Shown here piece by piece: positions 26,368-34,835 of a stretch of DNA of 64,000 bases. This DNA is from Arcobacter cloacae (GTDB lineage Bacteria > Campylobacterota > Campylobacteria > Campylobacterales > Arcobacteraceae), in NCBI RefSeq assembly GCF_013201935.1, contig NZ_CP053833.1, positions 1,116,001-1,180,000 on the forward strand, read 5' to 3'. Numbering within the stretch: position 1 is the stretch's first letter; each line of letters begins with the position of its first letter. Made by a program: the position numbers and the translations under genes. The notes below the pieces were generated by a model that had not been told where the DNA came from, made no database searches, and saw only the letters and a list, made by a program, of their open reading frames with translations.

Positions 26368-27099
26368 TTAATCAAGAAATTCACTCATATAAGTTCTATA
26401 AAGTAGGGGAACCATTTGGGTTTGAAGTTTTGGATTGATTCTTTCTTTTATGGTAACTCCACTAAAAAAACTTTTCCAAAGTTTTTGAAACTTTTGTTCA
26501 TTTGATGAATAATTTGGTTCATCAAAAAAAGCAACTTCTTGAACTGAAAAATCATTTTCTATTTTCACAAAAGCTAGTTTTCTATTTAGGTCGTGAATTA
26601 TGAAATTTTGATTGTTAAATCTTTTTAAAAAGTGTTTTCCTAAAAAGTAAAGTACATTAAATTTTGACTCAACTTTTGCATATAAAGTTCCATCTTCTAA
26701 CTCTTCAAATCTTATAAATCCAGTTAATTTATGTACATTTCTAAATAACTCTTTTTCAAGGGAATTTAGATAAAAAACACAAGAGTTATTGATGTTGTAT
26801 AACTGCTTTGTCTCTTTGAAACCAATAATAATATACTCCAATAAATAGAGTTCAAACTCTTTTGAATCACACATAAAAATATTTAAAATTCTTTGGATTA
26901 ACTCTTTTGGAAATTTTGTTTTTATGGCATTTAAGACTTTTATAGCATTATCTTTTGAAGTTTTTAGTTCTAAAATCTCTTCAAAAATCATCTCATTTGG
27001 AAGAGTTTTATTGATTTTTATAGGTTTTAATTTTTTATAATAAACCTCATAAACCAAAGATAAAAATCCCTCAAAACTTCCATCATAAACTAAAATCAT
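26368..27099 (-). CDS. TIGR03915 family putative DNA repair protein
   Basis: 243 residues. It opens MILVYDGSFEGFLSLVYEVYY, the TIGR03915 start, and contains LTGFIRFEELEDGTLYAKV and FLGKHFLKRF in the middle. In other bacteria this domain is next to or fused with a uracil-DNA-glycosylase-like domain and always linked to the radical SAM protein TIGR03916. Here the glycosylase domain is absent and the start overlaps the radical SAM stop by 4 bases (ATGA). The pair is thought to modify or repair DNA; the chemistry is unknown. Confidence 0.88.
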   Translation of the reverse strand: MILVYDGSFEGFLSLVYEVYYKKLKPIKINKTLPNEMIFEEILELKTSKDNAIKVLNAIKTKFPKELIQRILNIFMCDSKEFELYLLEYIIIGFKETKQLYNINNSCVFYLNSLEKELFRNVHKLTGFIRFEELEDGTLYAKVESKFNVLYFLGKHFLKRFNNQNFIIHDLNRKLAFVKIENDFSVQEVAFFDEPNYSSNEQKFQKLWKSFFSGVTIKERINPKLQTQMVPLLYRTYMSEFLD

Positions 27100-28331
27100 A
27101 ATTCCCCCGTAAGTGAGCTAATATCAAAAAGAGAGGGTTGGATTAGTTTTTTTGGTTCAGGTTTTGTAAGTGCTAGTTTTAGACTTTCTCTATAAAATGG
27201 AACTTGTCTTTGAAACTCTTTGTTGCAAGTGATAAAATATTTTGCTTTTTTGATTGAAATTTTTAGTTTTTTTAAATCATCAAAAGTGAGTTTTTTAAAT
27301 CTTCTAGCACTTAAAATCTTCATAACACCCCTTGCTCCAATTCCTGGAATTCTTAATAATTCCTCTTTTGAAGCTATGTTTATTTCCATAGGAAAATATT
27401 TTAGATTATTCAATGCCCAAAATGTTTTTGGGTCAAGTTCTTCATCCAAATTTGGAAACTCATCGGTAACTATTTCATCCCAAGAAAAGTCATAAAATCT
27501 AAGCAACCAATCAGCTTGATAAAGTCGATGTTCCCTTAAAAGTGGAGGTTTTGTGATTATTGAGGGAAGATTTTTGTCATTGTTTACTGGAATATAAGCA
27601 CTATAATAAACCCTTTTTAAAAGCGCTTTATCGTATAAAGCGGAGCTTAGTTTTAAAATATCTCTATCACTTTCAGGTGTTGCACCAACTATTAGTTGCG
27701 TACTCATTCCTATTGGTTTTTGTTCCTTTGCTAGACTTAAATCCCGTGCAAATTTTAGTGGTTGTAAAACTTTTTCTTTTGTTTTATTTGGTGCTAGAAG
27801 TTTTAGGGATTTATCACTTGGAAGCTCTATATTTGAACTTACTCTATTTGCTAATTTTACAATTTGTTCAACTAATTCCATAGAACATCCAGGGATTAAT
27901 TTCACATGAATATAACCATTAAATCTATATTCATATCGTAAAATCTTTAAAGCTTTTAAAATCAAAGTCATAGTATGGTCTTCGTTTTTTACAATTCCAG
28001 AGCTTAAAAAAAGACCTTCTATATAGTTTCTTTTATAAAAATTGATTGTAATGTCTGCTAATTCTCTTGGGCTAAAAACAGCTCTTGGAATGTCGTTTGA
28101 AATACGATTTATACAATATGCACAATCATAAATACAAATATTTGTAAGTAATACTTTTAGAAGTGATACACATCTTCCATCAGGTGTGAAAGTGTGGCAA
28201 ATTCCACTTGTGTGAGTTGCTCCTAGTTCTCCTTTTTTGAAGCTTGTTTCAACTCCACTTGAAGAGCAAGAGACATCATATTTTGCACTATTGCTAAGGA
28301 TTTCCATTTTTTCATAAATATCTGTTTTCAT
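27096..28331 (-). CDS. Putative DNA modification/repair radical SAM protein (TIGR03916)
   Basis: 411 residues. The radical SAM Fe-S motif C-x3-C-x2-C is at C66, C70 and C73 (NICIYDCAYCINR), followed by the SAM barrel. A helix-hairpin-helix near residues 325-345 (LLRIPGIGARGVMKIL) points to DNA binding. It belongs to the TIGR03916 family, distantly like spore photoproduct lyase, and is coupled to the TIGR03915 partner. Three further cysteines in the N-terminal part (C22, C45, C54) could hold a second metal. It is 43 bases downstream of the photolyase-like gene. Confidence 0.92.
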   Translation of the reverse strand: MKTDIYEKMEILSNSAKYDVSCSSSGVETSFKKGELGATHTSGICHTFTPDGRCVSLLKVLLTNICIYDCAYCINRISNDIPRAVFSPRELADITINFYKRNYIEGLFLSSGIVKNEDHTMTLILKALKILRYEYRFNGYIHVKLIPGCSMELVEQIVKLANRVSSNIELPSDKSLKLLAPNKTKEKVLQPLKFARDLSLAKEQKPIGMSTQLIVGATPESDRDILKLSSALYDKALLKRVYYSAYIPVNNDKNLPSIITKPPLLREHRLYQADWLLRFYDFSWDEIVTDEFPNLDEELDPKTFWALNNLKYFPMEINIASKEELLRIPGIGARGVMKILSARRFKKLTFDDLKKLKISIKKAKYFITCNKEFQRQVPFYRESLKLALTKPEPKKLIQPSLFDISSLTGEL

Positions 28332-28374
28332 TTTTGTATTTTAGTAAAACTAAAAAAATTCCTTTGAAAATATT

Positions 28375-29769
28375 TCAATTTGTAATGAAAAGTTTTTCTA
28401 AAAAATTATTTGCGATTTTTAGATGATTTTCTAGCTTTTCTTTGGGCATTTTATTTAGAAGTGCAATTTGCATTTTCATTCGTGGATTTTTGTCAAATTT
28501 AAAAGAATACTTATATAAAAATCTCCAATAAAGTGCATCTATAATCTTGCACCACTCTTCTTTTTTATCATAATCACTCATCTTTAAAAGATAGTTAGAA
28601 CTAGCAATATAAGGTTTTGTAGTGATACTTCCACCATCACTAAAACCACTCATTCCATAAACATTTCCAACCATCACCCAATCGTAAGCATCGATGTAAT
28701 TTTTCATAAAAAACTCATAAACCTCATTTGGTTTGATTTCAAGTAATAAAAAGATATTTCCTAAAATCATAAGTCTTTCAATATGGTGATTATAAGCTGT
28801 AAGATTTAGTTTTAAAATAGTGTCATCAAGGATTTTTATGCCACTTTTAGCTTCTAAAATCTTTTTTGGCATAGAGTTTGTAAACTCAAAAAAGTTTGAG
28901 TTTCGTAAGAGTATTCCATCATCTTCATAAACTCGAAGCATAAACTCACGCCAACCTATGATTTGTCGTATGAAACCTTCTTTTGCATTGTAAGGAGCAT
29001 CAAAATTTACTATTTTTTCTATTAACTCATGTAAATCAAGTAAACCAATATTTAAACTACTTGAAATATTTGAATGAAATAAAAAGTTTTGATTTATATC
29101 TTTTGTAATTGCATCTTGAAAAGAGCCAAAATTCTCAAATTTCTCTTTTAAAAAGTAGTCTAGTTGTAAAGAAGCTTCATCAAAAGTTGTAGGATAATAA
29201 AAGTTCTCACAAACTCCAACACTTTTAAATTTTTTACAGTAAATCAAAGCCTCTTTTACAAACTCATTTTCAAAAGCTAAAGTAGGGGGAATTTTTATCT
29301 CCTTTGGAAGTTTTTTTCTATTATCCTCATCAAAACTGTATTTATCAAAAAGAGGTTTTCCATTAAGCATGAAAATATTCAACTCTTTTCTTCTATTTAT
29401 ATAAAACTTGTGCAAAAACTTGTTTTTATCTTTTGGGTTTATAAAGTTTGGATTTTTGATTGTTGTGATGTTTGAAAAGTTTTTATAAACCTTTTTTTCC
29501 AAATAATTATCAAAAAGTTCATAAACAAAAATCTCTTCATTTTTATAAATTTCAAGATAACTCTCATCTTCAAAATACTCAACTAAAATATTATTTTGTT
29601 TCAAATAACTCTCATAAAACTTCATACTAGCTCTATGTAAAACAAGTTTTTGAATATGAAAATCATATTGGCTAAAAAACAGAGGTTCTTCTATTAAAAG
29701 AACTTTTTTATTTACAAAGTTTGATAGGTTTTTAAATAATTGGTTTGGGTAAAGGATAAATGTTTTCAT
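28375..29769 (-). CDS. Photolyase/cryptochrome-like protein of the PhrB (FeS-BCP) family, lacking cluster cysteines
   Basis: 464 residues. The N-terminal Rossmann domain (about 1-130) has the start ILYPNQLF, and the C-terminal helical FAD domain carries RQIIGWREFMLRVY (about 267-280), VGNVYGMSGFSDGG, ASSNYLLKMSDY and DALYWRFLYKY...NPRM, all typical of PhrB-type bacterial cryptochromes and (6-4) photolyases. That family normally has four C-terminal cysteines binding a 4Fe-4S cluster. This protein has only three Cys in total, two of them near 177-185, and just one (in EEWCKIID) in the cluster region, so the cluster is almost surely absent. Shorter than the ~500-residue norm. Confidence 0.87.
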   Translation of the reverse strand: MKTFILYPNQLFKNLSNFVNKKVLLIEEPLFFSQYDFHIQKLVLHRASMKFYESYLKQNNILVEYFEDESYLEIYKNEEIFVYELFDNYLEKKVYKNFSNITTIKNPNFINPKDKNKFLHKFYINRRKELNIFMLNGKPLFDKYSFDEDNRKKLPKEIKIPPTLAFENEFVKEALIYCKKFKSVGVCENFYYPTTFDEASLQLDYFLKEKFENFGSFQDAITKDINQNFLFHSNISSSLNIGLLDLHELIEKIVNFDAPYNAKEGFIRQIIGWREFMLRVYEDDGILLRNSNFFEFTNSMPKKILEAKSGIKILDDTILKLNLTAYNHHIERLMILGNIFLLLEIKPNEVYEFFMKNYIDAYDWVMVGNVYGMSGFSDGGSITTKPYIASSNYLLKMSDYDKKEEWCKIIDALYWRFLYKYSFKFDKNPRMKMQIALLNKMPKEKLENHLKIANNFLEKLFITN

Positions 29770-29916
29770 AAAAATAGTTTATTAGATTTGAAGTTTATTT
29801 TGTACAAATTGTTTGTTAATTGATGAATTTTAATAATGTAATTTTCTAAATTATATAGATATAATTTTTTTATTAAGTTATTTCAAGAGAAAAGAAATAA
29901 ATAAAGTAAAGTTTAT

Positions 29917-29943
29917 GCATTCCCAAGCTTGAGCTTGGGAACG
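29917..29943 (+). repeat. REP palindrome 1
   Basis: 27-bp element starting GCATTCCCAAGCT and ending AGCTTGGGAACG. TTCCCAAGCT (29920-29929) and AGCTTGGGAA (29932-29941) pair perfectly; the ends (GCA versus CG) do not, giving REP-type polarity. The central two bases are TG. It is in the same orientation as the copy at 31210 and opposite to that at 30607, and it lies 26 bases before the lipoprotein gene. Confidence 0.8.
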
Positions 29944-29969
29944 ATGAAAATGCAATAAAAGAGGTAAAG

Positions 29970-30557
29970 ATGAAAATAAAATATATAACACTTGCAATAC
30001 TTGCAATGTTTGGTTTTAGCGGATGTAACGAAGAATATGCAAAAGTACCGTTTAGTGTACCTGTAGATTTTTCTAACAAAGGCACGGTTTATGAGACCAA
30101 CTTTCAAGCACCTTGGAATATTTGGGGGTCGTGGGTGAAGTTTGCCTTAGTGGCTCGTTATGAGCGAGATATTGAACTCACAGATGAGCAAAGAAGCATT
30201 TTCTATGCTATTGGTAGTGGAAAGAGAGATAATATTCCAATACCAAAAGAAGAAAATAAATACTTCAAATTCAAAGTTACTCTTACTCCACTTGGTTGGG
30301 CTAGTAATAATGTGATAATTTTGACTGGTCATTATTATGACTCTAAGGTTATTAGGCATGAGTTTAAAGATGGTGAAAAAATAGAGTTTGTAGTATCAGT
30401 GCCTTTATATGGATGGGGAACAGCAAAAAATATCATGGCGGCGGATTTACAAAGACTACGAAACTATCATATACGGGTAGAGAGCTTGGAAGATATAGAA
30501 CTTCCAAAAGATTTAATTCTTGAATTTGGAATAAATAGAAATAGCACAAAACGTTAA
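29970..30557 (+). CDS. Lipoprotein, DUF5625-like, with atypical codon usage
   Basis: 195 residues. A signal peptide with lipobox FSGC (about Cys19) makes it a lipoprotein. The mature part is beta-rich, with many Trp/Tyr/Phe, and resembles the DUF5625 family; I hold that assignment loosely. Codon use differs from the neighbours: Arg is CGT, CGA and CGG as well as AGA, and G/C content is visibly higher. The gene lies between REP palindromes 1 and 2, on the plus strand inside a minus-strand gene set, which suggests acquisition with the REP/transposase unit. AGAGGTAAAG precedes the ATG. No function known. Confidence 0.65.
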   Translation: MKIKYITLAILAMFGFSGCNEEYAKVPFSVPVDFSNKGTVYETNFQAPWNIWGSWVKFALVARYERDIELTDEQRSIFYAIGSGKRDNIPIPKEENKYFKFKVTLTPLGWASNNVIILTGHYYDSKVIRHEFKDGEKIEFVVSVPLYGWGTAKNIMAADLQRLRNYHIRVESLEDIELPKDLILEFGINRNSTKR

Positions 30558-30582
30558 AACAACAAATTAAAAGGAAAAAACA

Positions 30583-30639
30583 ATGGCAACAACATATTAC
30601 TTCTCTCGTTCCCAAGCTCCAGCTTGGGAATGCATATAA
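30583..30639 (+). pseudogene. Start of an interrupted gene reading into REP 2
   Basis: AAAAGGAAAAAACA followed by ATG at 30583 looks like a genuine gene start. The first eight codons give MATTYYFS. The frame then enters REP palindrome 2 at 30607 and stops at 30637-30639, right after the repeat, giving only 18 residues. The simplest reading is a downstream partner of the DUF5625-like gene whose body was replaced by the REP/RAYT unit. The original product is not recognisable. Confidence 0.45.
30607..30633 (-). repeat. REP palindrome 2 (inverted)
   Basis: 27-bp copy in opposite orientation to those at 29917 and 31210: CGTTCCCAAGCT ... AGCTTGGGAATGC on the plus strand. Read on the minus strand it is identical to the copy at 31210-31236. 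It lies 33 bases before the transposase gene, and together copies 2 and 3 bracket that gene as an inverted pair. Confidence 0.8.
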
Positions 30640-30666
30640 AAACCAAATAAAGTAAGACAAATAAAA

Positions 30667-31200
30667 ATGGGCAGAAGTAGATATAAAATATATGAACCAA
30701 CATATCCACATTTTATAACTTGTACTATTTTACATTGGATACCAATATTTACAAGAACTGAAACAACCAATATTATATTTGATAGTTTAAAATTTCTTCA
30801 AAAAGAAGATAATCTAAAAATATATGCTTATGTAATTCTTGAAAATCATCTCCATATAATTGTGTCAAGTGATGATGTTTCAAAAACAATTAAAAAATTT
30901 AAATCCTTTACCGCAAAAGAGATATTAAAATATCTTCAAAATAAAAATGTAAAAACTATTTTAGAACAATTGGCTTTTTATAAAAAAGCACATAAAACTC
31001 AAACAACTTATCAACTTTGGCAAGAAGGATACCAACCAAAACTTATAAAAGATGAAAAAATGATGATAGAAACTATAAACTATATTCATCAAAATCCAGT
31101 AAAAAGAGGATATGTTGATGTTGCAAAACATTGGAGATATTCAAGTGCAAGGGATTATGAAGATGAAAAAGGTTTGATAGATATTGAGAGATTGTTTTAG
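30667..31200 (+). CDS. REP-associated tyrosine transposase (RAYT, Y1/HUH family)
   Basis: 177 residues, full length for the family. The HUH motif is HLHIIV (about 62-67), and the catalytic-Tyr helix is ETINYIHQNPVKRGYV followed by WRYSSARDY (about 136-162), the standard RAYT/IS200-like end. RAYT proteins cut and join single-stranded DNA at REP hairpins and are tied to the spread of those repeats. It is bracketed by inverted REP copies at 30607 and 31210, and the stop is 9 bases before REP 3. Everything needed for activity appears intact. Confidence 0.9.
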   Translation: MGRSRYKIYEPTYPHFITCTILHWIPIFTRTETTNIIFDSLKFLQKEDNLKIYAYVILENHLHIIVSSDDVSKTIKKFKSFTAKEILKYLQNKNVKTILEQLAFYKKAHKTQTTYQLWQEGYQPKLIKDEKMMIETINYIHQNPVKRGYVDVAKHWRYSSARDYEDEKGLIDIERLF

Positions 31201-31209
31201 TATAAGTAT

Positions 31210-31236
31210 GCATTCCCAAGCTGGAGCTTGGGAACG
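31210..31236 (+). repeat. REP palindrome 3
   Basis: 27-bp copy starting GCATTCCCAAGCT and ending AGCTTGGGAACG with GG at the centre, 9 bases after the RAYT stop and 34 bases before the end of the convergent EAL gene. As a hairpin it may also act as a terminator for both. Confidence 0.8.
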
Positions 31237-31270
31237 AAGAGGAATGCTTGTATTAAAGTAATAAATTTTC

Positions 31271-32326
31271 TCAAATAACCCTAATAATCTCAGCACTAGG
31301 TTTCGCAAAATAATACCCTTGTGCGTAATCAACACCTATCTCTTTTACTTTTTCAAGTTCATAAGGAGTTTCAACCCCCTCAGCTAATAATTTTATACCA
31401 TTTTCAGTACAAATTGTTCGTAAAGCTCTATAAATAGACTGTTTCATAGTATCTTTATCTATATTTTCTATGATATTTCTATCAACTTTTATGATGTCAG
31501 GTTTTATATCTATAATCATATTAAGTGAAGAGTATCCCTCACCAACATCATCAAGTGCAATTAAAAAACCTTTACTTCTATAGTAATTTAAAATAGTTTT
31601 TAAATGTTCTTTATCTTTTACATTTTGTGTTTCAACTACTTCAAAAACTATATTTTTTGGGTCAAAGTCTAGCTGTTTTGCCCATTTTACAGTTGAAGCT
31701 AGACAAAATTCTGGGTCATAAATAGAAGTTGGAATAAAATTTATAAAAACTTTTGCATCTATTTTTTTAACAGCTGTTGTTTTAAGTGCCGTTTCTCTAC
31801 ACATTCTATCCAGGGTAAAATTCATATCATTTCTTGCTGATTTTTTAAATAATTGGTCTGGATACATAAGCTCACCATTTGGTAAAACTCCACGTGTTAA
31901 GGCTTCATAAGCAAATATTTTATTTGTGTTTATATCAATTATTGGTTGAAAGTGAGCAGTTAAACTGCTATTTTCAAGAATATCAAAAAAGTTTCTATCT
32001 TCTATAAAATGCAAATATCTGTTCATTGGTTTTGCAAAAAATATAGTTCCTAAAGAGAGTTGATTATCTTCATTTTCTATGAAGATTTTAATTTCATCTT
32101 TTTCTAAATCATTAAAATTTGTATTGAAAAAATCAAAATTCTCCTCAAAAAAAAGTTTTGGATTCTCTTCTTCAATAGTTACAATTCCATCTATTTTTGA
32201 AGTTTCAAACCCCAAACTTTTTAGAAGATTTGAAGATTTTATCACTAACTCTGTTATTTGAGTTATGAAGTGAATCTTGCTTTTTTTCTCACTTATAGAA
32301 AATATATCTTTGCATTTACAAGCCAT
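31271..32326 (-). CDS. EAL domain cyclic-di-GMP phosphodiesterase
   Basis: 351 residues. The N-terminal ~120 residues begin MACKCKD and form an unassigned sensory part. The EAL domain (about 122-351) keeps the catalytic EALTR (141-145), VFINF with the metal Asn, FEVVE, the loop DDVGEGYSSL (about 262-271; normally DDFGxGYSS), IKVD and AEGVET, so hydrolysis of cyclic-di-GMP is likely. It starts 3 bases after the DUF3833 stop and is the last gene of the long minus-strand operon. The Cys pair at residues 3 and 5 could bind metal or sense redox; this is inference. Confidence 0.9.
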   Translation of the reverse strand: MACKCKDIFSISEKKSKIHFITQITELVIKSSNLLKSLGFETSKIDGIVTIEEENPKLFFEENFDFFNTNFNDLEKDEIKIFIENEDNQLSLGTIFFAKPMNRYLHFIEDRNFFDILENSSLTAHFQPIIDINTNKIFAYEALTRGVLPNGELMYPDQLFKKSARNDMNFTLDRMCRETALKTTAVKKIDAKVFINFIPTSIYDPEFCLASTVKWAKQLDFDPKNIVFEVVETQNVKDKEHLKTILNYYRSKGFLIALDDVGEGYSSLNMIIDIKPDIIKVDRNIIENIDKDTMKQSIYRALRTICTENGIKLLAEGVETPYELEKVKEIGVDYAQGYYFAKPSAEIIRVI

Positions 32327-32329
32327 TTT

Positions 32330-32857
32330 TTAATCCTTGATTATAGTAATTACAATTTCACCAACAACAAAACCAAATTTTTTTAGTTTTGAGTGATTTA
32401 TAATAACTCCATCATCTTGTAAATGAAGCCAATCTTGAACACTCAAATCAATAGTTGAGTTTTTATAAGGAGTTCTCATAACATAGTCAATCATTACTGT
32501 ATTTCCATTTGCTATCATTGGGCTTTCTCCAATAATATCATTTGCAGTTGCTATAAATTTTTTATCTCCTGTTGGTTTTAAAGTCCAAATCCTTTTCATC
32601 TCTTCACCATCATCATAAACAAAATACTCATCAAGTGTTCCAATACCATTTTTATCCCAAGAACCAACCATTGTTCCTTTGAATGTTCTTGTTATTTTTC
32701 CACTTCTATCTTTTACAAGTCCATAGGCTCTTAGTTTTCCATTGAAATATTCTTGTGGAATAAACTCTGGTTTTGTGTTATTAAAATCTTCTATTTTCAT
32801 TGCTGTACATCCTGTTAGTAGTATGGTTGTTAAAAAAACTAATATTAAATTTTTCAT
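32330..32857 (-). CDS. DUF3833 family lipoprotein
   Basis: 175 residues with lipobox LTGC (Cys17). The DUF3833 body shows as YFNGKLRAYGLVKDRSGK, FKGTMVGSWD, GTLDEYFVYDDGE and RIWTLKP. The family is uncharacterised but is a constant companion of DUF1365, cyclopropane-synthase-like and FAD-oxidoreductase genes in photo-oxidative stress loci, exactly the neighbours here. Its start overlaps the stop of the methyltransferase gene by 4 bases. Confidence 0.88.
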   Translation of the reverse strand: MKNLILVFLTTILLTGCTAMKIEDFNNTKPEFIPQEYFNGKLRAYGLVKDRSGKITRTFKGTMVGSWDKNGIGTLDEYFVYDDGEEMKRIWTLKPTGDKKFIATANDIIGESPMIANGNTVMIDYVMRTPYKNSTIDLSVQDWLHLQDDGVIINHSKLKKFGFVVGEIVITIIKD

Positions 32858-34080
32858 GCTATTAATCCTTTATTTAAATCTATATTTTGGTCTCTTGTGA
32901 AAACCAATTGATGAAGATTTATGTTTCTTGTTAAAAATGCAGCCTCACAATAGTTTAAATACATTTTCCACATTCGTATAAAATATTCATCAAAACCTAA
33001 TTTTTTAACTTCTTCTAATTTTTTTTCAAAATTCTCATGCCAAATATTCAAAGTTTTTGCATAATCTTCTGTAAACTCTTCAAGATGATTTAAATTTAAT
33101 CTTGTATGTTTTGACGTCACTTCAAGGATTTTAGAGATACTTGGAAGATGACCTCCTGGGAAGATATATTTTTGTATAAAATCAGTCCCTTTTGAGTAAG
33201 CTTTATATCTTTGGTCTGGCATTGTGATTACTTGAAGAACTAAAACTCCATTTGGTTTTAGTAGCTCTTGACACTTTTTAAAGAAGATATGAAAATACTC
33301 TTTGCCCACAGCTTCAAACATTTCAACAGCAATTATTGCATCAAATTTTCCGTTTAAATCTCTATAATCTTTTAGTAAAATGTCAATTTTATCTTCTATC
33401 TTATGCTCTTTAAATCTATCTTCACAAAGTTTTTTTTGCTCAACACTTAAAGTTACCGTTGTAACATCACAACCTTTATCATTTGCCAAATGAAGTGCCA
33501 TAGCTCCCCAACCTGAGCCAATTTCTAAAACTTTAGAACCTTCTTTTAAGTTTAGTTTTGATGAAAGTTTTTCAAGTTTGTTTTTTTGTGCTTCGTATAA
33601 ATCTTGGTTTTTATCTGTAAATACAGCGCTTGAATACATCATTGTTTCATCAAGCATTAGTTTATAAAATTCATTTGATAAGTCATAGTGCGCTGAGATA
33701 TTTTTTCTTGAGTTTGTTTTTGAGTTTTTTCTTAAACTATGTTTGATTTTATTAAAAATAGGCATTAGATTTATTAGTCTGTTTTTTTCATTTTCACTTG
33801 TAGTTCCAAGATATTTTGCATTTAAAAGTGCTAGTTTTATTAGTTTTGTAAGATTTGAAGTTTCAAAATCTTTGTCAATGTAACTTTCACAAAAACCAAT
33901 ATCTCCATAAAGTATGGTTCTACTAAAAAATCTATTGTTATATATTTCTAAAGTTATTTTTTCTTCAACCTTTTTTTCTCCATAAAGTTCGATAGTTCCA
34001 TCTTTATAGACTACTTGTAATGTTCCTATTTTTATTTTTGAAAAGAAGTTATCTCCAAATTTATTCCATAATTTTTGCAT
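32854..34080 (-). CDS. Cyclopropane-fatty-acyl-phospholipid synthase family methyltransferase
   Basis: 408 residues. The N-terminal helical part (about 1-120) is followed by a SAM-dependent methyltransferase: VLEIGSGWGAMALHLA (SAM loop, about 186-201), VTLSVEQKKLCEDR and IIAVEMFEAVGKEYF. The C-terminal part retains FPGGHLPS, typical of the family. Classic members add a methylene group across a fatty-acid double bond in membrane phospholipids. In loci with DUF1365 and an FAD oxidoreductase the lipid product may be different (furan fatty acids have been linked to such genes), which I infer only. Confidence 0.9.
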   Translation of the reverse strand: MQKLWNKFGDNFFSKIKIGTLQVVYKDGTIELYGEKKVEEKITLEIYNNRFFSRTILYGDIGFCESYIDKDFETSNLTKLIKLALLNAKYLGTTSENEKNRLINLMPIFNKIKHSLRKNSKTNSRKNISAHYDLSNEFYKLMLDETMMYSSAVFTDKNQDLYEAQKNKLEKLSSKLNLKEGSKVLEIGSGWGAMALHLANDKGCDVTTVTLSVEQKKLCEDRFKEHKIEDKIDILLKDYRDLNGKFDAIIAVEMFEAVGKEYFHIFFKKCQELLKPNGVLVLQVITMPDQRYKAYSKGTDFIQKYIFPGGHLPSISKILEVTSKHTRLNLNHLEEFTEDYAKTLNIWHENFEKKLEEVKKLGFDEYFIRMWKMYLNYCEAAFLTRNINLHQLVFTRDQNIDLNKGLIA

Positions 34081-34082
34081 TT

Positions 34083-34835
34083 TTAATACCTCCTTATTTT
34101 GTCATTTTCTCTTGGAAAATAGATTTTTAACCCTTTTAAATAAAGCCTAAGAGCATGATAATAAGTTCTGCTTACCACTAAAAAAGTGCTGAACATATAT
34201 CGAAAAAATATTTTTAGTATATTTTTAAAAGTGTAGGGCTTTGCTTTTGAGTTAAAAATCGCTGTTAATTTATGTTGTTTATCTTCGTATAAATCTATTT
34301 TTATAAATAATTTGTTTTCATCATACTTTAGCTCAAACTCATAAACTCCCTCACACTCAAAAAAAGGTGAAACATACATATCTTTTTTTACAACTCCAAA
34401 ATATGAATTTCCTTTCTTTTCTAATTGAACAGGATAAACAACACGACCGTTGTTGTAGTTATGAACTTCAGCTAAAATATGAGTTGGAAGGTTTTCTTTA
34501 TCAAATAAAACCAAAACACTAATTGGATTAAAAACAAAGTTTAAAACTCTTGGAAGTGTAATAAATCTCATTTTAGATGTTGTTTTTAAGTTAAACTTTT
34601 TTAAAAGCTCTTCTATATTTTTCATAAAATCCGTAGTTCTTCCAAAGTGGTCAAAACTTTGCAGACTCATAAAATTTAGTTTGTTTATAGAAAAAATTTT
34701 GTTTTCTAAATTTTTTAAATCAAACACATCAATATCAAGCAGATAAAAGTTATATTTAAAATCATGCTTTTTAGGAAGAAATCTTTTGTGATAGATAGTT
34801 CCTTCAAAAATATTGTGATTTGAGATATTTGCCAT
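34083..34835 (-). CDS. DUF1365 family protein
   Basis: 250 residues. NIFEGTIYHKRFLPKKHDFKY at the start, FGRTTDFMKNIEELL, 'FITLPRVLNFVFNPISVLVLFD' (about 91-112) and VSPFFECEGVYEF are the DUF1365 hallmarks. It starts directly after the FAD oxidoreductase stop and ends 2 bases before the methyltransferase start, so the three act together, probably on membrane fatty acids. Biochemical function unproven. Confidence 0.9.
   Translation of the reverse strand: MANISNHNIFEGTIYHKRFLPKKHDFKYNFYLLDIDVFDLKNLENKIFSINKLNFMSLQSFDHFGRTTDFMKNIEELLKKFNLKTTSKMRFITLPRVLNFVFNPISVLVLFDKENLPTHILAEVHNYNNGRVVYPVQLEKKGNSYFGVVKKDMYVSPFFECEGVYEFELKYDENKLFIKIDLYEDKQHKLTAIFNSKAKPYTFKNILKIFFRYMFSTFLVVSRTYYHALRLYLKGLKIYFPRENDKIRRY

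Larger units (their letters stand above)
30607..31236 (+). mobile_element. REPtron: RAYT gene with flanking inverted REP palindromes
   Basis: The unit runs from REP 2 (30607-30633) through the RAYT gene to REP 3 (31210-31236). The two repeats are exact inverted copies of each other over 27 bp. A third copy at 29917 in direct orientation suggests a wider unit, 29917-31236, carrying the DUF5625-like lipoprotein gene. It sits between the EAL and photolyase genes, which run on the minus strand. Confidence 0.75.

Noticed and set aside
29873-30107. Two minus-strand frames over the start of the DUF5625-like gene
   Set aside because: Both run through the REP palindrome and are antisense to a gene with a signal peptide and ribosome site. 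The apparent protein sequence around the REP is low-information.
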